Shown here: positions 26,301 to 33,612 of the stretch, one piece after another
Layout: every line of letters begins with the position of its first letter
Position numbering within the stretch: position 1 is the stretch's first letter
Source: BRH-c25 sp035417425
GTDB taxonomy: Bacteria > Bacillota > Clostridia > Lutisporales > Lutisporaceae
Assembly (NCBI GenBank): GCA_035417425.1
Contig: DAOLPD010000004.1
Span: forward strand, 1 to 48,729
DNA length: 48,729 nucleotides
Direction: 5' to 3'
Program-made: the position numbers and the translations under genes
The notes under the pieces: generated by a model
Databases searched by the model: none
What the model was told of the DNA's origin: nothing
The model's input: the letters and a program-made list of their open reading frames with translations, nothing else

Positions 26301-27572
26301 GGTCACAATGAAAAATTCTTCAGGCTCTGAAAGCTCATCATCAATTGCTCTTATTTCAAGTGACTTGACATATTCTCCCTCCTCAAAGACCAGATCCGCA
26401 AATACGGTGTCATATTCATTGTCAGGGTCAATTTCTACGTCATCAGGAAAAATTATCTCGAAGTCTTTTAATCCTGCGGCATTTGCCGTATTGCCTTCGG
26501 GAGCAACCGGTGTTATTGCCAGATTTGCAACTGCCCTGCTGTCACATTCCCCAGTTCGGTATACTGCAATAGCTACGGTATCGTCACCTTCTTCGGTGTA
26601 AAGATAGCTTCCCTCGAATATAAAAGCACCGTTCGGATAAGCCTCCTCTACGGGTTCATCCTCTGAAGCAGTGTTGTAAAGATATACTACAGCCTCTCCT
26701 CCGTCCTCAGCAATATCTCCGCCCTTCGGATCAGAGAGTCTGACCCTAAAATTTACATCCTCGGACACATTCTCTTTGTTGTCGTTAATAAGCGGAATCT
26801 CTATGACTGCAGTTTCCTCCCCGCAGTTAAACATCAGAGTCCCGGAGGTTTCGGCAAAATCCACTCCCGCAGCGGCGGTATCTGATACTGTCTCGTAATC
26901 TACCGAAAAGACATACTGGGTTCCTCCGGTCCTTACTACCTCCAAAACGGCGAAGCCTCCGCTCTTGTCAAACCTTGTACTCTTTTCGGCAAAGGATACA
27001 TGGCTTTCTATATAAGGATCGTTGTCCTGAACACATACTGTGAATCTATTGCCGTCTTCAAGGAATTCAGCGCCTTCCGCACCGTAAATGGTCACAATGA
27101 AAAATTCTTCAGGCTCTGAAAGCTCATCATCAATTGCTCTTATTTCAAGTGACTTGACATATTCTCCCTCCTCAAAGACCAGATCCGCAAATACGGTGTC
27201 ATATTCATTGTCAGGGTCAATTTCTACGTCATCAGGAAAAATTATCTCAAAGTCTTTTAATCCTGCGGCATTTGCCGTATTGCCTTCGGGAGTAACCGGT
27301 GTTATCGCCAGATTTGCAACTGCCCTGCTGTCTCGTCCCCCCATTCGGTATACTGCAATAGCTACGGTATCGTCACCTTCTTCAGTGTAAAGATAGCTTT
27401 TCTCGAATATAAAAGCACCATTCGGATAAGCCTCCTCCCAGGTCTGACCGTCAGGAGCCAGCTCGTTATCAGTATTCCGGGCAAAGACCGATACTGCGCC
27501 TTCTGTAAAAGGCCCGAAAGCCAGCATAAATGCCAGCAGAATACAAATTGTTTTCTTTAATAGTATTTTCAT
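17397..27572 (-). CDS. Giant S-layer-anchored surface protein (Calx-beta, FN3, Ig-like, SLH)
   Basis: A 3391-residue secreted protein. Residues 1 to about 31 are a signal peptide (KKTICILLAFMLAFGPF, ending VFA). Residues 46-300 and 309-563 are two almost identical blocks, each with two Calx-beta-like modules (VAIAVYRTGG, DDELSEPEEFFIVTI; FAVLEVVRTGGTQYVFSVDY). A long strand-rich region follows, then possible propeller-like repeats. FN3 is at about 2675-2771 (YVYFTPPSDTGGIPLTGYIV), an Ig-like domain at about 2781-2876 (LSYQWYKN), and a second Ig-like (Big3 type) domain at about 2885-2973. Three SLH repeats are at about 3208, 3269 and 3335 to the end. It is probably anchored to secondary wall polymers, with Calx-beta modules binding calcium. 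The start at 27572 has GGGGTGG upstream. Confidence 0.9.
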   Translation of the reverse strand: MKILLKKTICILLAFMLAFGPFTEGAVSVFARNTDNELAPDGQTWEEAYPNGAFIFEKSYLYTEEGDDTVAIAVYRMGGRDSRAVANLAITPVTPEGNTANAAGLKDFEIIFPDDVEIDPDNEYDTVFADLVFEEGEYVKSLEIRAIDDELSEPEEFFIVTIYGAEGAEFLEDGNRFTVCVQDNDPYIESHVSFAEKSTRFDKSGGFAVLEVVRTGGTQYVFSVDYETVSDTAAAGVDFAETSGTLMFNCGEETAVIEIPLINDNKENVSEDVNFRVRLSDPKGGDIAEDGGEAVVYLYNTASEDEPVEEAYPNGAFIFEGSYLYTEEGDDTVAIAVYRTGECDSRAVANLAITPVAPEGNTANAAGLKDFEIIFPDDVEIDPDNEYDTVFADLVFEEGEYVKSLEIRAIDDELSEPEEFFIVTIYGAEGAEFLEDGNRFTVCVQDNDPYIESHVSFAEKSTRFDKSGGFAVLEVVRTGGTQYVFSVDYETVSDTAAAGVDFAETSGTLMFNCGEETAVIEIPLINDNKENVSEDVNFRVRLSDPKGGDIAEDGGEAVVYLYNSAKKDAKMNIATLVTDLESIDISGETAISDDAIISNNDEIKVIPEIKESTPLVETAPKASKGGIVPMAVVQENWGLAANQGGWKKYTRLAYDMDKFGFGTHYDNSDDFYGLLVGSADKWHTRSARSYHDEAGGKDKGYVGFGFENENRVWTVWDASGSDPYGYAIMKATDLNGLYEFYKSMSGHVSIQFNDTVLGDKNQGMFLLSNNDADYSQLSESSREAITAVTHTGLILAQYTGQGRNETVINFSFSPLLNINENYVNYDRPVLATFDNSWENNTYFRTWVDDLYLERVAINNLRYEVVCKDGDDYLNANSNEALNRIKPVVSFYNNEGGTNGEGKLYAGSNLLLNESASSGAFRIKSVQLKKLVNGVWTVINTGRIVDVGGGDKAVTIQLRSDDNSKIQRTRELSCLNAETDQYSLYVEMERIQTIFLDYSPNVLPQDIAGGETGENYKLRARRKAEQIAFQPDIGYKIRGTVNGMPGLADGRLTNTYIYREETDATVFDFNLKNGEAIAYDGQMYYGPVPIKVEDYYEDTIYMIFYDSESMAREQEVRISGIESAEMYIDENGNGEVDAGDTMVGYVNGGRYVNSFFDREDGKQKLLKFDYVLLPRKINITPADDTSIRYDLKASFVTTATSDAELARYTDELKAYREIETGDTKVPIYGVEAMKGSITVPLGGDMNPPVYDEATKKWSWNPNFEGNLKTPFTNPAPITEAEKETVAGPKTITGTDEINDYIGSFRNSDQVVLQLYNNYGEMVDRYDSVSTYREIVLGEFEQDQDLEFGVPDGGDTQDTPGAEKPEMNLPKIEMPAGPFKVILDGNRAGFELGIPLIGGGNQKKDDKNTGLLGKNASKYLDDMKDAVGKGAKGKNIFDQLKNAAKGLDDTGKALKPKADVDASFMFGFSASFMWEYDEIEAQWEFDEAKIFVTFNGEVKVSQRLPPLPIVYVYIIFSADVEVGLNIEVDYGYDAEGLRTSQVTCTGDINLEIEVEAGIGIGVELCKFEIFLKVNIGLLIKIAETAEASGVDEFSIGAALGFRAVFLCFSFEMEAISFELTYEKGRDPEEWEFEWQVFGEKMEKSGKMGAMSAADMGGKIQPRTGLRISGRTYDDQTIGSSQNRFGIMSIPAEHGDFELGEYNEGAYSKELANNLRYSSDYKLFSVNGKNYMLYMIDGGEGRTTVDADMLVLSEIDASGNLINPVGGGVNNYTVVDKVYAGTPDETKDCKGDSAFDVHVDGTRIIAAWIDNRTVTPDSELGDSEGVLKNSAANTQLKYSVYDMVYEDKGFGDAVIIGTPDGNFNFLPKTATVGEKDVVLGIKAEPYTETELDDLDSDFEESMIEQIGIRNGQPGLTKAKAKQLYPYFDFKAGNFRNMNILYGKYSTFSFGVEKDGSFIITEIDPVDDWKDAGTRVEQADLYPLDNDEFYLAYTTSYNYLDPDDAVDMTAKFLYLRKGAIDGDGKVSLEEPLLIRKLVDSEDNAYDGIYVGTSRSEEFIDPFFSGLEFMEGKLDPEGGPELMLLFNMNNRYYVIDNDNLEEITDGDLDYGELKPFFELGDNEAGDGKGDFSIGLDGGGNISAVYTSTVPYTNNNAIYMTKYDPETNTWGKGIMLAMRGMNIYEESLDKGWTEEEIKEAYYADNYKLVFQKPKVIVGDGDSLLLVSQTALTELEEMTNPLKTSEKIKIPARDGTSIYAKESTRGFYTMSFPVGTRTISSPSLILDNKVFVPGARLTPRVTFKNVGDFALRGSEDKPIKINLLHGDGTTGTSLAEWSVKANIPSGGYLDTLLYSEDTVYGQIGTQLLSDPLPSDPDGKYLYFTVKEHASHTDAYNYNSYTGKPEMRGISWYSTDQDKAELVLEDVSVKKGGEIVTIGDERYLPVDITATVKNYGAETAYGTTLKVEYGVTKTETTEDGEEIEVIEYLPVSEIGPEGDVNLGEIESGEEVSYVTNNHDYEKDGSGNYVVQTDGTLKLNNENDLLLPLSYFDNYAEDPSDRSLKLRFLAETDTSEYDEDGNNTAFAEIPPIGSIKMADRLYIVPGEPNSFAVETESSGIEDPAIELTELQASGGTTILTDMSYDNANKKITIESSAEGETILRVADKNTAAFKDVIVKSIAEMPGAPTVDNVLPRNGTVYVYFTPPSDTGGIPLTGYIVEARNINDETDTISRNSLASGRFEFTGLVNGRTYKFRVAAKNAAGTGPWSEWSENATPAEGEYAPMDAKIPNLTAEPEDATIAMGGTVNLEIAAETDDGGVLSYQWYKNLYNNTIDGSPIEGAVETAYSPPTTQAGTVYYYCIVTNTNNNAVDNKTVKISCSPAGVTVGKGASQMTLDISGSAVHGRPVTLTAIISGEGSDVPTGTVRFESDYTVLEDLVPVINGRAEYIWRNASAGVHKLRAVYNGDNNYGVSEATAELEVTAATGEDSDDRSGTNTGNTQGNNTLDNSSIDWSQNPVSIDIGGYSAVSAEVLKKMADINQSRDIIIKGNGYTMTFKKGSIKDTAGQGYIDFGMTFSKIKNDKIIAAVHFNHSGKLPGEAEIKIKIGKEYAGQTLYYYYKNKETGELEYMQKAVVDEEGFVTVYQSSCSDYVFADARIDVLKKSLQIPQDVISDDTAVPYFIKNGKEKILRFSAAIGSMMNIVDRKENEYLFKNNEKTFMDTAGHWAKKDIDFITARELLVGTAEGVFSPEASLTRGMAVTILGRLWDADTSGFTTSRFTDVSKDAYYAPYVEWAAQNGIVAGVGNGQYAPDKVVSREEIAVILANFAEFTGIKLEEISAAASAFADDAQISTWAKAGVGTIQKAGIISGKPGNRFDPKGKCTRAEISAILKRLIMNMVK
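25884..27437 (-). repeat. Intragenic tandem duplication, period 789 bp
   Basis: 25884-26648 and 26673-27437 are two 765-bp copies about 98 percent identical by eye, with a 24-bp spacer. They are in frame (263 codons per period). Differences cluster toward the N-terminal end of each unit. The near identity indicates a recent duplication or gene conversion within the surface-protein gene. Confidence 0.9.
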
Positions 27573-27629
27573 TTGTTTCCACCCCTTTACTAATACTAAT
27601 CCTCCCATTTGCCAATATATCATAAAGCC

Positions 27630-27887
27630 TTACTCCCGTATGGTAAAAAGAATATCATCTACAGTCAGACGCACAGGACTCATGGAAAGGTCCGGCCTGC
27701 CCACATCCTTCCAGCGTATTGCCCCCTCCTCCAGAATAAAAGCCTTGAAGTTGTTGATATCATTCAAACTATAATAAGGCATTGTCTGAATCAGCTGCTT
27801 CATGTCAAAAAATACTTTGTTATTACCTTCAAACTCTACCAGAAGAGTATAATCATCATTGGCTGTTACTTTGATAATCCTGCTCAT
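27630..27887 (-). CDS. DUF2442 domain protein
   Basis: An 85-residue protein with the DUF2442 pattern: IIKVTANDDYTLLVEFEGNN, then FDMKQLIQTMPYYSLNDINNF, and a final VRLTVDDILF. Members are small and often near toxin-antitoxin or regulatory genes; the function is unknown. The RBS AAAGGGGG lies ten bases before the ATG. It stands 57 bp ahead of the giant surface-protein gene and may share a transcript with it. Confidence 0.85.
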   Translation of the reverse strand: MSRIIKVTANDDYTLLVEFEGNNKVFFDMKQLIQTMPYYSLNDINNFKAFILEEGAIRWKDVGRPDLSMSPVRLTVDDILFTIRE

Positions 27888-27903
27888 GCCTTAAACCCCC
27901 TTT

Positions 27904-27949
27904 AAAAATAAAAAAATACCTAATTATACAAAGTATAAAAGGTATTTTT
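27904..27949 (-). terminator. Terminator of the LuxR-type regulator gene
   Basis: Perfect 10-bp arms AAAAATACCT (27912-27921) and AGGTATTTTT (27940-27949), followed on the minus strand by TTATTTTT. Confidence 0.75.
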
Positions 27950-27978
27950 GTCGTTTAATATCTGCCTTTTGGAGTATT

Positions 27979-30450
27979 TTAGAATAATTTCAGTTTTTCT
28001 GCCTTTTTTATTGCGGCAATCTTTCCTTTAACTTCAAGCTTATGATATATGTTCTGCAGGTGGGTCTTGACTGTCCCTGTCGAAACATACAGACCGGCTG
28101 CTATTTCATCGCGGGTAAGCCCCTCACTCAGAAGCTTAAGTACTTCCCTTTCCCTTTCGCTTAAAGCAGGACAGCTTTGGTCAAACCTTTTCAGGCTTTG
28201 CATGTATTGCTCACAAGTCAGAATAACCCTCTTCAGATATTCGTTGCAGCTGTCTTCATTGGAAAATGACCTTAACAGGTCAAATATATAAGGAGCATTT
28301 TCTGCAAAAGGCATTACAATGCCATCCGCCTGTCCGATTGCCAGAGCCGCTCTTAAAGCTGCCTTTCCCTGTTCCATCCCGTACAAGCGGTACTTTGCCG
28401 CCGCTTCATGAATATAGTTGTGTATAAATCCAAGCTGATTATTAAATATGGAGAAATACGGCAGAAAACTCTCCGTAAGCATCTCAAGCTCTATAAAGTT
28501 GTTAGCCAGAAGAACCGCTTTTTCATATATAATATAGTTGAACGCCATTCCCTGGTACAGGAAATTTGCATCGGACATGTCACATGTTTGCAGCCACTCA
28601 GGTATTTTTTTAAGCTGCCCCAGACAGCCAAATATATATCCCTCGCATAAATCCATGGTTGTATTGTATACGGAACTGTTTTCCCTGCTTACTTCAATTT
28701 TCAGATGTTCCAGCATTTCCAGGCCTTCCTGCACCTTGCCCTGCGATATATACAGCCTTATCAGCGTGAAGCAGGCACAGATACCAATGCTTATCTGATC
28801 CTTTGTCTTTGCCTTATATACAGCCTTAAAGCCGTTCAGCTCCGCTCCGGCGAAATCACCGGTTTCAAGGGCATATTCAGCAAAGGTTAAGTATTCGCAG
28901 CCTGTACCGCAGCCGTCGGAAAGCTCGGAAAAAGCCGGAAATCCTTCAGTCATTATTTTTATCGTTTCATCCAGCTTGCCTGCTTCTTTATAGTATGAAT
29001 AAAGGAAATGAGGCGTACCGAAGGTAAATTCACTTTCCCGCCTTATCACCCATGATTTTTCATCCTTAAGCAGCTCTTTTGCCCTGATTGTATATTCAAT
29101 CATTCCCCCGGCATCGTTAAATACAGTAAAAATTCTGAGTATATTTATTTCTCCCAGCACTCGGTTTTTGTATTCCGGGCAGATATTTTCCATTTCAAGG
29201 TATATTTGTTCCAATTCATTGAGGCGCCGTACTCCGTTTATTGCTCTTTCCTGTTCACCGCTTATCAGCTCATGAAATATGTAATGGATATATGCAATAG
29301 GGTATCTAAAAAGCGTCTCTTTTGGGATGCACTCAAACATTTCACGGATTCCTTCAAATCCAGTAAATTCAACAGTAATTTTTCCCGCATCGTTCAACAG
29401 CTTAAGTATATATTCAGACTCTTTCGCCTTATTCAGGAAGCTGTAGGCAGCACTATAGTTACCTTTGCTCAAATGCCATTCTCCGATACGCTTGAAAAGC
29501 CCAATTATCTCGGATTCCTCAAAGTTCTGCTTCCTCCTCAAAAAATCCAGCAGTACATTATGTATCTTATAAATCCCGGTTGCTTCGTCATAATCAATAA
29601 AGGCGTTTTCTTTATACAGCTTTTTCAAAATTGCTTCTGCGCCCGGCTGCTTCAGTACAAATTCAGCCTGTTCCGCAGTAAAGCTCTCCATCACAGCAAG
29701 CTTTAAAAGAAACTGTTTGGTTGATTTATCGTAAGGCTCATAAAGGTTTCTCTCCACCAACTCATCTATAGTGCTGCTTATTCCCAGCGGAATACCCTTT
29801 TTCAAACCGATTATTATGAGATATAACATGGAGACCCATCCCCCCGTGTATCTTGCAACCTTCGCCATTTCTTTCGGGGAGGACGGGTATTTCATCAACT
29901 CAAAATACTGCTCAATCTCATCATTTTCAAACTTCAGACTATGATGCGTCATAGTAAAGCATTGGGAGGCCAATTCTGCGAAACGGATATTTGTCATATC
30001 CCTCATTATCAATACTATATGCAAATTGGGAATCCCTTCCCTTACTATATAGCTTATCAGGTTGAAATTTCCGGGGCTGGCAGCAAGGTGAAAATCATCA
30101 ATGACCAGAACGGTGTTCTTTTTAAATTCAAAACTGTCCATTATCTCAAGTATTTTTGCAGTCTGTGGTGCATCGGCAGGAAAACCGAGGCTTTTAAGCT
30201 GCTCTCCAAGCTGCTTGTTATACTGTGCAATTTGTGTTGTAAGCCTGTCCCAAAAGTACGCCGTCGATCCGTCAGAAGCAATAAGAGATACCCATATGGG
30301 ATTTATTCTTTTATGCTTAAGAAGTTCGCGCACCGCAGTAGTTTTACCATATCCCATAGGTGCGGTAACTATAAATAGCGGGTATTCCAATATGCCCGCA
30401 AGAAGCTTGTTTATTCTCTCCCTGTAAAGAATACGCACCTCATTCACCAC
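27979..30450 (-). CDS. MalT/LAL-type LuxR family transcriptional regulator
   Basis: An 823-residue protein of the large ATP-binding LuxR group. The N-terminal NTPase has Walker A APMGYGKTT (residues 30-38) and Walker B NTVLVIDDFH. The middle (about 330-740) is helical, TPR-like and probably binds an inducer or partner. The C-terminal 65 residues are a LuxR helix-turn-helix (LSEREREVLKLLSEGLTRDEIAAGLYVSTGTVKTH in part). It is a cytoplasmic, probably ATP-dependent activator. Targets are unknown; neighbours are the giant surface-protein and DUF401 transporter genes on the same strand, either of which could be controlled. It is followed by its own terminator. Confidence 0.9.
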   Translation of the reverse strand: MVNEVRILYRERINKLLAGILEYPLFIVTAPMGYGKTTAVRELLKHKRINPIWVSLIASDGSTAYFWDRLTTQIAQYNKQLGEQLKSLGFPADAPQTAKILEIMDSFEFKKNTVLVIDDFHLAASPGNFNLISYIVREGIPNLHIVLIMRDMTNIRFAELASQCFTMTHHSLKFENDEIEQYFELMKYPSSPKEMAKVARYTGGWVSMLYLIIIGLKKGIPLGISSTIDELVERNLYEPYDKSTKQFLLKLAVMESFTAEQAEFVLKQPGAEAILKKLYKENAFIDYDEATGIYKIHNVLLDFLRRKQNFEESEIIGLFKRIGEWHLSKGNYSAAYSFLNKAKESEYILKLLNDAGKITVEFTGFEGIREMFECIPKETLFRYPIAYIHYIFHELISGEQERAINGVRRLNELEQIYLEMENICPEYKNRVLGEINILRIFTVFNDAGGMIEYTIRAKELLKDEKSWVIRRESEFTFGTPHFLYSYYKEAGKLDETIKIMTEGFPAFSELSDGCGTGCEYLTFAEYALETGDFAGAELNGFKAVYKAKTKDQISIGICACFTLIRLYISQGKVQEGLEMLEHLKIEVSRENSSVYNTTMDLCEGYIFGCLGQLKKIPEWLQTCDMSDANFLYQGMAFNYIIYEKAVLLANNFIELEMLTESFLPYFSIFNNQLGFIHNYIHEAAAKYRLYGMEQGKAALRAALAIGQADGIVMPFAENAPYIFDLLRSFSNEDSCNEYLKRVILTCEQYMQSLKRFDQSCPALSEREREVLKLLSEGLTRDEIAAGLYVSTGTVKTHLQNIYHKLEVKGKIAAIKKAEKLKLF

Positions 30451-30541
30451 CGCAACTTCTTATAATTGTTTTAATTATAATGCAAAATGCAGAAGATTTC
30501 AAATTATTGACTAATATTGTAATAATAGCCTCAATTAATTG

Positions 30542-31759
30542 TTACCTTATGAATAATCCCATCACATAATAATTAACAAAAAGAACAGCAGCCAGAGAGA
30601 CAAAAAATTTCCAATACCCTTTATACAAGTCAGGAATTCCTACTTTAAGGTATTCGCAAGTAAAGAGCTGACACAGATGCAGCGGAGAGAAAAAGTATCC
30701 TACAAAAGACCAGCAAAAGGTAAAGTGACAATACATCAGCAGCATATTGTCTGATAGGGGAAGGGTGACAAGAATCGGAATAATGATTCCCAATGCAGTG
30801 GGCGAAAAACCTGTTGTTATACCAAAAAACAATGAAGCTGCTATGATCCCAAGCATAATGGTATTTGGATTCATAAGGATTAAAGCCAAGAATGAGTTAA
30901 GTGACTCCATTCTGCCCATTATTCCTTGGATGAGATAGACTCCGATAAGTGCATAAAGCACATTAAAACTAAAAGCCCTAAGGGCATCCAATAGAAACAT
31001 CCTTGTCGGATGGATCAGATATACAATCAGCAGATTGACAAGCATCCCTATGTAAAAAGGTACTCCTAACAAAAGATTCAGCAGCACAGCCACATAAATG
31101 GGTGCAGTAAACTTAAACAGATCAAATAAATTAATCCACTTAAAACTGAATTGAGAGACTGAACTGCTTTGTACCTTTTGGATGTATAAATAGTAACCGG
31201 CTATAATATACAACAGCACAAAAATACTGTTCAATCCCATAAGCTTATATATAGAAATCCGAGGTGAAATTGATGCCACAATCAGGAAGCCTGTTGCATA
31301 GGGCAGGATGTTCATGGAAACATGCCGGTAAACCAGATTTATGATTGCTCTATGAGGCTTGGACAAGTTTGACCTTTCGCCTAATTGATCGACAACAGGT
31401 GCTGACATTATGGCTCCCCCGGGCACACTCAGCATACCTATTAAAGCCGGAATAAACATAAGAATCACTCTTTCGCTCTTTATAACCTTTGAAAGATTAT
31501 CCAGAACCTCATCGATGATCTTATATTTTTTAAGAAGTACTCCGATAATAGAGATCTCAGCTACCACCAAAAGCTGCTGTACTTTATTAAAGTTAAAAAA
31601 AGTATCAGAGATGACATTGGCAAATTCAGCGAGCCCCAATCCCCCAAACAGAGCCATAATCACTGCACATGCACAAATAGCAATCCCGATAGGAACTTTT
31701 TTTCTGCTTAAAACCGGAATAATTAAAAAAGATACTATGACCGCAAAGAATTCCCGCAT
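30542..31759 (-). CDS. DUF401 family membrane transporter
   Basis: A 405-residue polytopic membrane protein, roughly 10 to 12 helices, with the DUF401 signature region SVPGGAIMSAPVVDQLGERSN and its second-half echo GITTGFSPTALGIIIPILV. The family is thought to be a secondary transporter (ion-transporter-like superfamily), with no substrate established. It follows the NCS2 permease gene on the same strand, but that gene has a strong terminator between them, so it is probably transcribed separately. The RBS is weak (GGTG before AAATAAATG). Confidence 0.82.
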   Translation of the reverse strand: MREFFAVIVSFLIIPVLSRKKVPIGIAICACAVIMALFGGLGLAEFANVISDTFFNFNKVQQLLVVAEISIIGVLLKKYKIIDEVLDNLSKVIKSERVILMFIPALIGMLSVPGGAIMSAPVVDQLGERSNLSKPHRAIINLVYRHVSMNILPYATGFLIVASISPRISIYKLMGLNSIFVLLYIIAGYYLYIQKVQSSSVSQFSFKWINLFDLFKFTAPIYVAVLLNLLLGVPFYIGMLVNLLIVYLIHPTRMFLLDALRAFSFNVLYALIGVYLIQGIMGRMESLNSFLALILMNPNTIMLGIIAASLFFGITTGFSPTALGIIIPILVTLPLSDNMLLMYCHFTFCWSFVGYFFSPLHLCQLFTCEYLKVGIPDLYKGYWKFFVSLAAVLFVNYYVMGLFIR

Positions 31760-31835
31760 TTATTTCACCGTATATTGCTTCCTTTCTTTTTTTTGCATAG
31801 TTAAATTATAACAATAATAATACAATTTCGCAAAA

Positions 31836-31860
31836 ATGAAAAACTGCCCCGAAGGGCAGT
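31836..31860 (-). terminator. Terminator of the NCS2 permease gene
   Basis: On the minus strand ACTGCCC-TTCG-GGGCAGT with a UUCG tetraloop, followed by TTTTTCATTTTT. Confidence 0.85.
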
Positions 31861-31874
31861 GATGTGATCTAATT

Positions 31875-33257
31875 CTATTCCTTATGTTTTTCCGTTATGC
31901 TCAATATAAGGTTAAGGAGGATCCCAAATATGGCAGCACCTGCGATGCAGGGAACCTGTATGCCGAAGAAGGGAATATTTCCGCCGAAGCCGTATTGTCC
32001 GCCAAGTCCGATGACCATGATGGTTGCAATGATTGCAATATTCTTGGAGCTGAACAGGTCAACCTTTTTTTCTACCATGATTGCGATACCTTGGGCAGCA
32101 ATGGCTCCGAACAAGTATACCTCAAGGCCTCCTATTACCGCGGTGGGAATTGAATATATCGCATTTACAAGAGGAGTGAAGCAGGCAATTATCATAGCTA
32201 TAATCGAAGCACCCATAAGCACCGGTATTGAAAACACTCTCGTTATTGCCATAGCACTGATGTTTTCCCCGTAGTTTGTTCCGGCAGGGCCTCCGATAAA
32301 ACCGGATACCATGTCGCCGATACCGTCGCCAATGAGGTTGAGGCCTAATTTATCTGCAATATTGTACTTCTTGTCTGAACCCTTTTTCTTAGCAAGGTCA
32401 TTTACATAGATATCAAGCTGGTATACGTGTGCTGTTGATTCCGGAATGGTTGCGATAGCTATGGGCATAATAGCGGCAACAGCCATCAGTGATGCTTTTG
32501 GCAATGTAAATATAGGAAGCGCGAAGATTCCGCTGTTTGCCGTATCCGGCAAAACTTTAAAAAGGTCTATGCCTGTTGCAAGTTTAATTATAAGTGCAGT
32601 AAAGCATCCGATTATCGGGCCTAACAGAAGGGGAAGCTGTCCTAAAAAACCTTTCAGGTAGACTGATAGCAGAATTGTTGACAGCAAAGTTACAAGAGAT
32701 ATGATCCATGCCATATTGCCCGCAAGGGCCAGCTGGGATTCTGCCACTGAGATTGTACCTGCGGTATCGATGGCAATAGAGGCGGCATCATTCATTGCAA
32801 CCCCTGCAAGAGTAAGTCCAATAACCATTGCAATAGGGCCTGTGATTGTCGCAGGAAGAACCTTCTCAATAGCATCTCTTCCGAAGCGATTTATTATAAG
32901 GCCGGCTGCTATGGATACAAAACCGGACATTATTATGCCAAATTGTGCAACTGCTATTTTTTCATTAAGAGTGTATCCCGCCAGTGCATCTGAAGCCATT
33001 AAACTGCCTATGGCGGCTACGTATGAAAAGCTTGAACCGTAATACAGCGGGATTTCCCTCTTGGTAACCAGTATAAAGCAGATTGTTGCAAGACCGCTGG
33101 CAAATATGGTCGTTGAAATGTGGAAGCCTGTGATGATTGCAACTGCAACCGTTGCGGGAAACATTACCACAACCTGCTGCAATGCATAAAGGAACAGTTT
33201 CCATATCGGTGGTTGTTCATCAGGTAGATAACCGATTATTTGTTGATTTTTTGCCAT
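31875..33257 (-). CDS. uraA: Uracil-xanthine permease (NCS2 family)
   Basis: A 460-residue, about 14-helix nucleobase:cation symporter-2 protein. Marks: YGSSFSYVAAIGSL in the first repeat, the VLPATITGPIAMVIGLTLAG segment of TM5-6, IPESTAHVYQLD (substrate-site Glu region in TM8), and GGPAGTNYGENISAMAITRV (the TM10 motif with Glu). These are UraA-type rather than purine-permease features, so uracil is the likelier substrate. The start at 33257 has AAGGAGG eight bases upstream. Its leader contains an intrinsic terminator, so expression is probably attenuated. It lies close to psuG, which releases uracil from pseudouridine phosphate. Confidence 0.88.
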   Translation of the reverse strand: MAKNQQIIGYLPDEQPPIWKLFLYALQQVVVMFPATVAVAIITGFHISTTIFASGLATICFILVTKREIPLYYGSSFSYVAAIGSLMASDALAGYTLNEKIAVAQFGIIMSGFVSIAAGLIINRFGRDAIEKVLPATITGPIAMVIGLTLAGVAMNDAASIAIDTAGTISVAESQLALAGNMAWIISLVTLLSTILLSVYLKGFLGQLPLLLGPIIGCFTALIIKLATGIDLFKVLPDTANSGIFALPIFTLPKASLMAVAAIMPIAIATIPESTAHVYQLDIYVNDLAKKKGSDKKYNIADKLGLNLIGDGIGDMVSGFIGGPAGTNYGENISAMAITRVFSIPVLMGASIIAMIIACFTPLVNAIYSIPTAVIGGLEVYLFGAIAAQGIAIMVEKKVDLFSSKNIAIIATIMVIGLGGQYGFGGNIPFFGIQVPCIAGAAIFGILLNLILSITEKHKE

Positions 33258-33298
33258 AATAACATCCTCCTTGTTTTTTAGTATAGCCTTTGTTCCAT

Positions 33299-33332
33299 AA
33301 AAAAATCCTGTCTGCAGCTTTACAGACAAGAT
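33299..33332 (-). promoter_or_regulatory. Attenuator terminator in the permease leader
   Basis: On the minus strand ATCTTGTCTG pairs with CAGACAGGAT (one G-U), followed by seven Ts, about 40 bases before the start codon. Upstream are a GGAATATA/TATATCC hairpin and a palindrome ACAAGATCTTGT that could compete with it. UCCGCGAGA weakly recalls a PyrR-binding loop. The usual purine aptamer conserved bases were looked for and not found. Confidence 0.6.
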
Positions 33333-33483
33333 CTTGTTTCTCGCGGATATAAGCTATATTCCTATAGCCTGTATATAATCTTGCCGGTATCACTGTACCA
33401 GACTTAAAGACGTTTATTCTTAAATAAGAGTATCATACCCGACAAAGCTTTTCAACATATTTCGATATTTTTTTTAAGTTTTT

Positions 33484-33513
33484 TTATTACCAGATTTCAA
33501 TGAGGGGTTTTGC
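33484..33513. repeat. Copy 2 of a dispersed 29-30-bp intergenic repeat
   Basis: TTATTACCAGATTTCAATGA continues as GGGGTTTTGC; it matches 6822-6850 apart from one substitution and one extra G. It lies upstream of the plus-strand oxidoreductase gene, beyond the permease leader. The rest of 33334-33612 is AT-rich; besides the permease leader I see no gene in it. Confidence 0.5.
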
Positions 33514-33612
33514 ACCGCAGCATTGCAGAATAATTACTGTTATTTATCTGAATAAAAATATATAATTAGTATTAAAGGCTATATTAAACTTAACTTTAAG
33601 GAGGGAAATATA

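Noticed and set aside
21709..27390. Numerous plus-strand frames opposite the giant surface-protein gene
   Set aside because: They are shadows of a long high-quality minus-strand gene. Two of them are duplicates of each other only because the gene itself is duplicated.
33334..33420. Purine riboswitch upstream of the permease
   Set aside because: The conserved loop and three-way-junction bases of the purine aptamer were looked for on both strands and are not present.
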